Shown here piece by piece: positions 1 through 5,395 of a stretch of DNA of 5,522 nt (positions are counted from its first letter, which is position 1; each line of letters begins with the position of its first letter). The notes under the pieces were generated by a model that searched no databases, had not been told where the DNA came from, and saw only the letters and a program-made list of their open reading frames with translations. The DNA is from Gemmatimonadaceae bacterium (lineage in GTDB: Bacteria > Gemmatimonadota > Gemmatimonadetes > Gemmatimonadales > Gemmatimonadaceae), in NCBI GenBank assembly GCA_013361745.1, contig JABFXM010000557.1, positions 1 to 5,522 on the forward strand. The letters run 5' to 3'. Both the position numbers and the translations under genes were made by a program.

Positions 1-252
1 GTTCGCGTTCGGCGTCGCCCTGCCTAACGCCCACGGCTCGAGCGCGCCGCCGGCGCCGGGGACGTGGATCACGGCGCCGTTGCGCACCGTGACATGGGTC
101 CCCGTGAGCGCATCGCCGCTCCCGGCGAGCCGCGGAAGGGGCGCGAGCCCCAGCCGAAGCGTCCCGCCGAGAGGGCGGCGACGGTCCGGCGCCCACAGGT
201 AGACGCGGCCGCGCGGCGCGGCCGCCGTGCGATGATCAGCCGGCGAAGACAC
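1..252 (-). CDS. Unidentified protein, N-terminal fragment (runs off the window)
   Basis: An open frame of 84 codons runs from a GTG at 252-250 to the left edge of the window without a stop. Its third codon positions are overwhelmingly G or C, whereas the longer antisense-side frame that overlaps it ends at 69 and looks like a shadow. The start lies inside the last codons of the upstream DUF1611-like gene (about 17 bases of overlap), which suggests translational coupling on the same messenger. The visible product begins VSSPADHR, is rich in Ala, Arg and Pro, and includes stretches such as RVYLWAPD and THVTVRNGAVIHVPG. I do not recognise the family. No signal peptide, membrane helix or catalytic motif is visible in this fragment. 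The exact start is uncertain, and a start further downstream in the same frame is possible. Frame choice is moderately secure and function is unknown. Confidence 0.45.
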   Translation of the reverse strand, partial: MSSPADHRTAAAPRGRVYLWAPDRRRPLGGTLRLGLAPLPRLAGSGDALTGTHVTVRNGAVIHVPGAGGALEPWALGRATPNAN

Positions 253-1306
253 GGAAGCTGCCGCTGTGCCGCGCGCCGGTGAGCTGCGCGTTCAGCGCGC
301 CGTCCTCGAGGGCGGAGGCGGAGATGCACTGCACTCCCGTCGCGGCCAGCACCTCGCGCCGCGCGAGATCGCTGCGCGACACGACGCCGGAGACGGCGAG
401 CGGCGCGATGCGGTGGCTCCGCAGGAGGGCCATCGCCCCGGCAGCGCCGAGCGCGTCGCCAGCCGCGACCAGCCAGGCGTCGACCATCGACCGGAAGCGC
501 GCGCTGGCGAGGAGCGCCGCCGTCTCGCCCTGGACGATGCCGTCGGCGATCTCGACGATCAGCCACTCCGTGCCCTGGGCCGCGGCGTACGCGACGAGCC
601 GCTGGAAGGCGCCGAGCAGATCCTCCAGCGCACAGAGATACGTCGACGGCCAGCCGCCGTCGATGAAGTCGAGCGCGACGTGGGCGCCGGCGTCGAGCAT
701 GGTGTACGTGTCACGCCCCGCGGCCGATCCGGTGAGCTTGAGCGCGCCGACCGCGATCCCCGCCCGGCGCATCCCCGCGATGACGCTGCGCGCGGTGTGC
801 GTCTTCCCCGCATCCATCGACGTGCCGACGACGACGGCGATCCGCGGGAGCGGCGGCGCGGCGTCGCGCGGCCCCGCCGAGATCGCGAAGTCGCGCAGAC
901 GCAGCTGGTTCCCCGCCGCGTCGCCGAGCGCTCCGAGGAGACGGAGCTTGCTCGGCTCCGCGACTCCGTCGTGCCGGCTCGCGACCAGACCGCAGAGCCC
1001 TCCCATCGAGAGCAGATCGCAGCGGTCACCCGTGACGCGCGCGTAGCCCTCGAACTGGAGGGTCGCGTACCGGTTGCCGAAGACGACGGCGATGACGTCG
1101 CCCTCGTGGAGCGAGGCGCGACGGCCGCCGGCCAGCTCGAGGTTCGTGTTCTTCCCGATCTTCTCGACGCGCGCCACGGCGAGGTCGCCGACGCGCGGCT
1201 CCTCGGGAACGGGCAGGAGCGTCTTCATGCTCGCCTCGGGAACGCGTCGCAGCGCGTAGGGAATGCGCAGCGTGCGCGAGATCTCGGGCGGCATTGCGTT
1301 AGGCAT
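236..1306 (-). CDS. DUF1611-type P-loop NTPase with an extra N-terminal domain
   Basis: The 356-residue product is predicted cytosolic. Residues about 30-110 form a small beta-rich domain (VGDLAVARVEKIGKNTNLEL, then GDVIAVVFGNRYA). Residues about 153-356 form a P-loop domain. The Walker A motif GTSMDAGKT is at 161-169, followed by a LKLTG strand at 189-193. A Walker B-like segment WLIVEIADGIVQGE is at 248-261. This resembles the DUF1611 family, which is related in fold to dethiobiotin synthetase and MobB-like NTPases. Some DUF1611 members are linked to D-amino-acid or dipeptide metabolism, but nothing here fixes the substrate. ATG 1306 has no clear Shine-Dalgarno sequence. ATG 1294 (residue 5) is an alternative. 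ATG 1228 (residue 27) has a better GAGGCG upstream but would remove a segment (RIPYALRRVPEAS) that looks like part of the protein. It lies 65 bases after the barrel gene and overlaps the next gene, so co-transcription is plausible. Family assignment is fairly confident; function is open. Confidence 0.8.
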   Translation of the reverse strand: MPNAMPPEISRTLRIPYALRRVPEASMKTLLPVPEEPRVGDLAVARVEKIGKNTNLELAGGRRASLHEGDVIAVVFGNRYATLQFEGYARVTGDRCDLLSMGGLCGLVASRHDGVAEPSKLRLLGALGDAAGNQLRLRDFAISAGPRDAAPPLPRIAVVVGTSMDAGKTHTARSVIAGMRRAGIAVGALKLTGSAAGRDTYTMLDAGAHVALDFIDGGWPSTYLCALEDLLGAFQRLVAYAAAQGTEWLIVEIADGIVQGETAALLASARFRSMVDAWLVAAGDALGAAGAMALLRSHRIAPLAVSGVVSRSDLARREVLAATGVQCISASALEDGALNAQLTGARHSGSFRVFAG

Positions 1307-1357
1307 GGGTCAGGACTGGTGGAGAAGGATGCGATGACGGCGCGCGGCGGCGGACGT

Positions 1358-1371
1358 TCCCCGCTCGGGGA
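1358..1371 (-). terminator. Weak hairpin just after the barrel gene stop
   Basis: TCCCC and GGGGA form a 5-base-pair stem around a GCTC loop, directly adjacent to the barrel gene stop codon (1374-1372). On the minus strand no T tract follows, so it is a poor intrinsic terminator. It may only attenuate transcription or protect the 3' end between the barrel gene and the DUF1611-like gene. It may also be chance in such GC-rich DNA. Confidence 0.2.
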
Positions 1372-2601
1372 TCAGCGGCGATACGTCCAGTTGAGGAAGA
1401 TCCGCCGGCGCGTGTAGTCCGTGACCTCGCCGGTCGCGCTGGGACGCAGGCTGCGCGAGACGCGCTGCACCTGCGCGCTGCCTCCGAGCTCCATGCGGAG
1501 ATGCTCGCCCGCCCGGAAGCCGAGGGCGAGCCCGCCCTCGTCGCGGTGATCGCGGCGCGTGTTGTTGTAGACGTCGTACGGCTGCGACGACCCATAGGTC
1601 CGCCACCGATGCTCGAGCGAGACGCGGGCGTCGACGGTCCGGCTCAGGCTGCGACGGATCGCCAGCCCGGCGTTCTGCTCCGCGCGCGAGAAGTCCACCA
1701 TCTGCACCGAGCGGACGTGTGAGTCGCCGACGTTGCCGTTGCCATTCAAGTCGACGCCGAAGTCCGACTCGTTGAGCACGAGCACGGCCGTCCCCGGCGT
1801 CGCCCTGAAGGCGCCGTAGGAGTACGACAGCCCGAGGCGCGTGCGATCGGTCTCCACATCGAGCCCGAGCGTCGTTTCCGGACCGTGATAGTCGCGCGTC
1901 TGGAAGGGCGCCTCGTACTGGCGCGACACGTAGGCAGCGTCGAGGTCGAGCGACGCGGTGAGCGGGCGGCTGCCCGTGCCGTCGACGAGGCGGCGCCGGT
2001 AGCCCGCGGCCACCTCGCTCTCGCGGTACGTTCCCGCCGCGTAGACACGCTCGCTCGACTGGATCCGGCCGTCGAGGTTCAGGTCGATCGCGTCGGCCAT
2101 GTAGTCGCGGTAGAAGTAGCGCGGCGTCAACTGGCCACGGAGACGCAGCTGGCTCCCCTGTCCCAGCGACTGCGCCGCGTTCAGGCGCAGCGAGACGTTT
2201 CTCCGCTCGGCGTCGAGCTGATAGTGCTCGTAGCGTGCGCCGGCGGTGAGCGCGAGATCGTGGCCGCGCAGGCCGCGGTGCTTCACCTCCCCGCTCGCAC
2301 GAAGGGTCGTGATGTAGTCGCTCGAGCTGGGCATGTTGTGGTACCGGCTCGTCGCCGTGCCGGCCGCCGACAGCGAATCGAGCGCGGCCTTCCTCGCGTC
2401 GGGCAGGAGGAACACGTTATCATCGGCGGTCTCGCCGATCCCGAATTCCCCCGATGCGCGCCATCCCTTCGCGTGCGGCGTGGCTTCGGCGCGCGGGGCG
2501 CCGGATTTCGGAGCGGTGCTCTGGGCGGCGAGCGAGAGCGTCGGCACGCCGAGGAGAAGGGCGATGCCGATGCGGCTCGCGGCGAGAGAATAGCGCTGCA
2601 T
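1372..2601 (-). CDS. Predicted outer-membrane beta-barrel protein with an EF-hand-like calcium loop
   Basis: The 409-residue product starts with a signal peptide: basic MQRYSLAASR, hydrophobic IGIALLLGVPTLSLA, probable cleavage near LAAQ at 24-27. A Pro/Ala-rich linker follows to about residue 45. The rest alternates polar and hydrophobic residues in strands rich in Tyr, Arg and Leu, for example LALTAGARYEHYQL, LRLRGQLTPRYFYRDY, TRLGLSYSYGAF and RIFLNWTYRR at the C-terminus. This is the pattern of an outer-membrane barrel, and the ETADDNVFLLPDA opening resembles that seen in other barrel proteins. Residues 173-184 (DLNLDGRIQSSE) fit the EF-hand loop consensus. Residues 284-295 (DLNGNGNVGDSH) are a degenerate version. 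No known porin or transporter family is recognised, so cargo and role are unknown. ATG 2601 fits the signal peptide but lacks a good Shine-Dalgarno sequence. It is followed on the same strand by the DUF1611-like gene, with no evident functional link. Confidence 0.8.
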   Translation of the reverse strand: MQRYSLAASRIGIALLLGVPTLSLAAQSTAPKSGAPRAEATPHAKGWRASGEFGIGETADDNVFLLPDARKAALDSLSAAGTATSRYHNMPSSSDYITTLRASGEVKHRGLRGHDLALTAGARYEHYQLDAERRNVSLRLNAAQSLGQGSQLRLRGQLTPRYFYRDYMADAIDLNLDGRIQSSERVYAAGTYRESEVAAGYRRRLVDGTGSRPLTASLDLDAAYVSRQYEAPFQTRDYHGPETTLGLDVETDRTRLGLSYSYGAFRATPGTAVLVLNESDFGVDLNGNGNVGDSHVRSVQMVDFSRAEQNAGLAIRRSLSRTVDARVSLEHRWRTYGSSQPYDVYNNTRRDHRDEGGLALGFRAGEHLRMELGGSAQVQRVSRSLRPSATGEVTDYTRRRIFLNWTYRR

Positions 2602-2814
2602 ATGGGGGGTCGCCGTTGCGGCGGAGGAAGGCTTTGCGTTGCGCCCGTCATCGGGCGTTGCGGCGCGAGCGGACTCGTGCGCGGCGCGCTCTCAAGACGC
2701 GGCGACCGACGCTGCAGTAACCGTCGCTGACGGAATCGTAAGGCACATGTGTCGGAGATCACCACATCGCTCGGACGCATGTCATCTTCTCTCACCACTC
2801 CCGGCCCCTTCTTC
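2602..2814. promoter_or_regulatory. Divergent intergenic region between the barrel gene and the DUF1697 gene
   Basis: This stretch must hold the start signals of both divergent genes, but I see no convincing -35/-10 pair on either strand. Two small dyads stand out. CGCCCG-tcat-CGGGCG at 2642-2657 would fold in the leader of the barrel gene. CCGTC-gct-GACGG at 2721-2733 could be an operator-sized palindrome or chance. On the plus strand TAAGG sits a few bases before ATG 2749, a possible earlier start of the DUF1697 gene. Confidence 0.3.
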
Positions 2815-3324
2815 ATGCGCTACGCCGCGATGCTGCGCGGGATCATGCCGACGAACGCGCAGATGCCGGCGCTGAGAGCGGCCTTCGAGGCGGCGGGCTT
2901 CGGCGAGGTGAAGACGGTGCTCGGCAGTGGGAACGTCGTGTTCACGGCGCCGCGCGCGACGGAAGCATCGCTGGAGCGAAAGGCGGAAGCGGCGATGACG
3001 CGGGAGCTTGGCAGAAGCTTCTTCACGATCGTTCGTCCGATCGATGCGCTGCGCGAGCTGCTGGCGTCGGATCCCTTCGCCGGCTTCGACGTCGCACTGG
3101 AGGCGAAGCGCGTCGTGACCTTTCTGCGTGACGCGCCCTCCGCGCGCGTCGCCCTGCCAGTGGAGCTGGAGGGGGCGACGATCCACGCGGTCGTCGGGCG
3201 CGAGGTGTTCACCTCGTACGTGCGCGGCCCGACGACGCCGGTGTTCATGACGCTCATCGAGCGAACGTTCGGCAAGGACGTGACGACGCGCACCTGGGAG
3301 ACGGTCGCGAAGATCGTGCGATGA
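2815..3324 (+). CDS. DUF1697 family protein
   Basis: The 169-residue product is a small soluble protein with the DUF1697 signature. It opens MRYAAMLRGI, continues with a helix (ALRAAFEAAGF) and then carries the family hallmark VKTVLGSGNVVF at 32-43. Further conserved-looking parts are a DPF motif at 86-88, KRVVTFLRD at 98-106, and a C-terminal TTRTWETV at 157-164. The MPTNAQMP segment after LRGI replaces the more usual NVGG-type stretch and looks like a subfamily variant. The biochemical role of DUF1697 is not established, so none is given. ATG 2815 was chosen because family members normally begin directly with this strand. In-frame ATGs at 2749 (weak TAAGG upstream) and 2779 would add 22 or 12 residues of low-complexity Ser/Thr/Pro sequence. 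The gene stands alone on the plus strand, convergent with the blaR1-like gene. Confidence 0.85.
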   Translation: MRYAAMLRGIMPTNAQMPALRAAFEAAGFGEVKTVLGSGNVVFTAPRATEASLERKAEAAMTRELGRSFFTIVRPIDALRELLASDPFAGFDVALEAKRVVTFLRDAPSARVALPVELEGATIHAVVGREVFTSYVRGPTTPVFMTLIERTFGKDVTTRTWETVAKIVR

Positions 3325-3403
3325 GGCGGGCCGCTGTCGCGAGCGCCCACCGCGGGCCGAGGTCGCCGTGTGCGTGCGCCGAGGGTGCGACGACCGCGAA
3401 CGC

Positions 3404-3425
3404 GGCGGCCGCTCGCGCGGCCGCC
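3404..3425 (+). terminator. GC-rich hairpin with T-rich tail, likely terminator of the DUF1697 gene
   Basis: GGCGGCCGC at 3404-3412 and its exact complement at 3417-3425 form a 9-base-pair stem with a TCGC loop. On the plus strand it is followed by a moderately T-rich stretch (ACGTTGTTCATTTCTTTT, 3426-3443), which suits termination of transcription coming from the DUF1697 gene about 80 bases upstream. On the minus strand no T tract follows, so it is not a good terminator for the blaR1-like gene, although its stem lies just past that gene's stop. Confidence 0.5.
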
Positions 3426-3432
3426 ACGTTGT

Positions 3433-4836
3433 TCATTTCTTTTCGCCCGACAGTCTGATCCAGATCACGTCCACCGTATCACGACCGGTCACGAGCTGCC
3501 GCCACGAAAGTAACCCACCCGGCGACATCGACGGCGGGACGAGATCCGGAAACTTCCGCTCCGCCGACGCCCACTCGAGCACCTCCCTTCCCTCCCGGGT
3601 GCGTGTCAGACCTTCGTGGCCGGTCGCCGACGCGAGCACCGAATCGCGGGCGTCCGCCACGAACCAGAGGAGCGGGCGCATGCCCATCCCCTTCCGCAGG
3701 GCCGCGGGATAGCGCGACTCGACCGCGCGCCTGAGCGTGGAGTCGGCGATGGTGTCCCCCGGCTGCGGAAATTGGATTTCCTCCAGGAGACGGGCGAGCG
3801 AGTCTGCCGTCGGATTCGACCCCGCCTTTGACATCGACGTGAGCAGCTCGTTCAGCTCGCGGAACGTCGCCGCCGACGGCGTCGGTGCTGGTGCTGCGGG
3901 CCGGGGCGCCCGACACGCGAGCACGACACAGAGGCCGCTCGCGATGAACGTGAGGGCGAGGCGGACCCGCGTCGGGCGCTGGAGACGAGTGGTCATGAGG
4001 TCGATCCTCCGAGCGAGGTGGCTGGCGGGCTCCGCAAGCGCCAGGACAGGCGCCGCGCTGGCCAGCGAGCGTTCGCTCACCTCGAGGATGAGCGAGCCAT
4101 ACGCGTGCACTTCCGGCCGCACCCGCAGGACGCGCTGGTCGCAGTCGGCCTCGATGGCAAGACGCAGTCGATGCCACGCATACCAGAGCGCGAGATTCCA
4201 AGGCATCGCCGCCAGGACGAGCGCGCCGGCGAGGAGCAGCAGGGGATCACGGACGAGCGCGTGCTGTCGTTCGTGCTCGACGGCGAGGGTGCGCTGCTCG
4301 TGCGGGAGCTCGAGCACCCACGCGGGCAGCACGATCTCGGGCGCGAAGATCCCGAGCAGCGCCGGTCCGACCGAATGCGAGACGAGCACCGGCACGCCTT
4401 CGACGATTGTCGGGACCCACTCCTTTGCGCGGCGCCGCACCGTGCGGGCCGATGCGGCGAGCACGAGGAGCCAGGCCATGCTGCCGGCGATCCAGAGCAC
4501 GCGAAGCGGGCGATCGAGGCTCGTCGGCGCCAGTGACGCTGGAACACTGACTGTCGCCGGAATCGATCGCAGGAGCGGTGCGCGTCGACCGGCGAGCTCC
4601 GCTCCGTCGGCGATGCTCTCGAAGGTGTCCTCCTGGCCCGAGGCGCCCGTCAGCTCGCCATCCGTCGATCGGCCGGGGCTTGTCGCGAGCGGCGCGAGAC
4701 AGGCGAGGATCATCGCGGCCAGCCAGAGCCAACGCACCGGACGCGTCGTCTCGCGAACCGTGCGCTCCGCAATGTGCGCGGCGAGAACGGTGAGCGCGGC
4801 GACGACGGCCGCGTAGATCATCCATGCGGCGATCAC
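3433..4836 (-). CDS. M56 family (BlaR1/MecR1-like) membrane metallopeptidase without a penicillin-binding sensor
   Basis: The 467-residue integral membrane protein is probably the signal-transducing protease that inactivates the adjacent BlaI repressor. Hydrophobic helices lie near residues 3-21, 35-51, 111-129, 198-219 and 291-309. The zinc site is intact: HERQH at 188-192 within AVEHERQHALVRDPL, and a likely third ligand E229 in AIEADCDQRVL. In BlaR1 and MecR1 the region after the last helix is an extracellular beta-lactam-binding domain of roughly 250 residues. Here only about 155 residues follow (313-467), after a Pro/Ala linker, and no SxxK, SxN or KTG set is apparent. The segment PLLWFVADARDSVLASATG at 388-406 looks like a small beta-sheet element. 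The ligand is therefore unlikely to be a beta-lactam. The start is GTG 4836, with GGAGG seven bases upstream; it overlaps the blaI stop as GTGA, so the two are coupled. An internal ATG lies at 4821. Confidence 0.88.
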   Translation of the reverse strand: MIAAWMIYAAVVAALTVLAAHIAERTVRETTRPVRWLWLAAMILACLAPLATSPGRSTDGELTGASGQEDTFESIADGAELAGRRAPLLRSIPATVSVPASLAPTSLDRPLRVLWIAGSMAWLLVLAASARTVRRRAKEWVPTIVEGVPVLVSHSVGPALLGIFAPEIVLPAWVLELPHEQRTLAVEHERQHALVRDPLLLLAGALVLAAMPWNLALWYAWHRLRLAIEADCDQRVLRVRPEVHAYGSLILEVSERSLASAAPVLALAEPASHLARRIDLMTTRLQRPTRVRLALTFIASGLCVVLACRAPRPAAPAPTPSAATFRELNELLTSMSKAGSNPTADSLARLLEEIQFPQPGDTIADSTLRRAVESRYPAALRKGMGMRPLLWFVADARDSVLASATGHEGLTRTREGREVLEWASAERKFPDLVPPSMSPGGLLSWRQLVTGRDTVDVIWIRLSGEKK

Positions 4837-5243
4837 GGCTCTTCCTCCGCGTGCGGTCGACGCGCCTTGGTGCTCTTCAGTCTATCGTCGAGCAGCTTGC
4901 GGAGGCGTTCGAGCTCCGCTGCGTCCACGCGTCGGTCGCGCACGAGATGCGTGAGCAGGAGCTCCGCCGAGCCGCCGAAGACGGTGTCGAGCATGCGCGC
5001 CACGGCGCGCTGTCCCGCGCGGGCGCGGTCGACCAGGGGGCGATAGCGATGTGCCTTTCCCTCGACCGTGTGCCCGACGTGTCCCTTCTCCTCGAGTGTG
5101 CGGAGGACGGACAGCACCGTGTTGTAGGCGAGGTCGCCGTGGTGCGCGGCGTGCTGCTCACGGAGCTCGGCCGCGGTGGACGGGCCATGCTGCCAGAGCA
5201 CGGTCATGACGTCGAGCTCGCGATCGGAAAACGACAGCCGCAT
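4833..5243 (-). CDS. blaI: BlaI/MecI/CopY family transcriptional repressor
   Basis: The 136-residue product is a typical-length member of this family. Residues about 5-70 form the winged helix: FSDRELDVMTVLW opens helix 1, DLAYNTVLSVLRTLEEKG at 37-54 contains the recognition helix, and GHTVEGKAHRYRP at 57-69 is the wing. Residues about 72-122 form the dimerisation region, with a VFGGSAELLL segment at 88-97 close to where BlaI and MecI are cut by their proteases. The tail is charged (ARRPHAEEEP). The ATG at 5243 has a strong Shine-Dalgarno sequence, AGGAG at 5255-5251, seven bases upstream. The gene is first in a two-gene operon with the M56 peptidase. Its promoter is flanked by dyads of BlaI type, so it probably represses its own operon and is relieved by cleavage. 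The symbol marks the family; a role in beta-lactam resistance is not shown. Confidence 0.92.
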   Translation of the reverse strand: MRLSFSDRELDVMTVLWQHGPSTAAELREQHAAHHGDLAYNTVLSVLRTLEEKGHVGHTVEGKAHRYRPLVDRARAGQRAVARMLDTVFGGSAELLLTHLVRDRRVDAAELERLRKLLDDRLKSTKARRPHAEEEP

Positions 5244-5253
5244 GTCTTATCTC

Positions 5254-5265
5254 CTAGAGTTCTAG
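5254..5265. promoter_or_regulatory. Probable BlaI operator O1
   Basis: CTAGA-gt-TCTAG is a perfect 5-2-5 dyad. It has the same layout as the TACA/TGTA-centred dyads bound by BlaI and MecI, with AGA/TCT in place of ACA/TGT. It covers the predicted transcription start and touches the Shine-Dalgarno sequence of blaI, a natural place for a repressor to block the operon. Binding is inferred from position and shape. Confidence 0.6.
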
Positions 5266-5268
5266 TTG

Positions 5269-5297
5269 ACGATACGGCGGCGCGGCCGCGCTGTCAA
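5269..5297 (-). promoter_or_regulatory. Sigma-70-type promoter of the blaI-blaR1 operon
   Basis: On the minus strand a perfect -35 box TTGACA (5297-5292) is followed by exactly 17 bases and a -10 box TATCGT (5274-5269, four of six consensus bases). Transcription would start near 5262, giving a leader of about 20 bases before the blaI start. The spacer is extremely GC-rich and contains the perfect palindrome GCGCGGCCGCGC (5280-5291). Confidence 0.75.
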
Positions 5298-5309
5298 CTA
5301 GGGATTTAG
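5298..5309. promoter_or_regulatory. Probable second, weaker BlaI operator O2
   Basis: CTAGGGATTTAG keeps the CTA...TAG ends and 12-base length of O1 but is less symmetric inside. It directly abuts the upstream edge of the -35 box of the blaI promoter. Together with O1 it brackets the promoter and could allow cooperative repression, or repression of the divergent flavin oxidoreductase gene. Confidence 0.4.
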
Positions 5310-5362
5310 GAGATCAAGCACCGGCCACCGCGAACACCGCACGTATCACTGCCGCAGGCGTT

Positions 5363-5395
5363 TCGGAACCTCTCTTGCGAAGCGAGAGGCTCCGA
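5363..5395 (+). promoter_or_regulatory. Hairpin covering the ribosome binding site of the flavin oxidoreductase gene
   Basis: Bases 5363-5374 (TCGGAACCTCTC) pair with 5384-5395 (GAGAGGCTCCGA) over 12 positions with one A-C mismatch, leaving a 9-base loop. The 3' arm contains the Shine-Dalgarno-like GAGAGG (5384-5389) and ends on the A of the start codon. In RNA this would hide the ribosome binding site; in DNA it could equally be a dimeric regulator site. The pairing is seen directly; a regulatory role is inferred. Confidence 0.55.

Larger units (their letters stand above)
5249..5314. repeat. 22-base imperfect inverted repeat bracketing the blaI promoter
   Basis: The arm 5249-5270 and the reverse complement of 5293-5314 match at 18 of 22 positions. 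The outer eight bases (ATCTCCTA) and the inner nine (CTAGTTGAC) are identical, with all four mismatches in the middle. The arms contain operators O1 and O2 and parts of the promoter boxes, so the repeat is best read as a pair of repressor sites. Confidence 0.75.

Noticed and set aside
205..225. Two copies of GCGGCCGC five bases apart
   Set aside because: They lie in coding sequence of extreme GC content, encoding an Ala/Arg-rich stretch. The same octamer recurs at 3405-3412, 3417-3424 and near 5283, so it is best explained by base composition.
69..566. Minus-strand frame of 165 codons at the left edge
   Set aside because: It is composed mostly of Arg, Ala and Gly, overlaps the P-loop domain in another frame and conflicts with the better-supported frame at 1-252.
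266..1417. Long plus-strand open frame of 383 codons
   Set aside because: It is antisense to the DUF1611-like gene and the end of the barrel gene. It is Arg-rich with no recognisable domain, as expected for a shadow frame in GC-rich DNA.
1885..2730. Plus-strand open frame of 281 codons
   Set aside because: It is antisense to the barrel gene with its convincing signal peptide and strand pattern. The translation is Arg/Val-rich without a fold signature.
3737..4816. Plus-strand open frame of 359 codons
   Set aside because: It lies fully antisense to the M56 peptidase, which has an intact zinc motif. The product is Ser/Arg-rich and non-globular.
4833..5243. Beta-lactam resistance locus
   Set aside because: The BlaI/BlaR-type pair alone does not imply it. 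No beta-lactamase is present and the sensor domain is missing from the peptidase.
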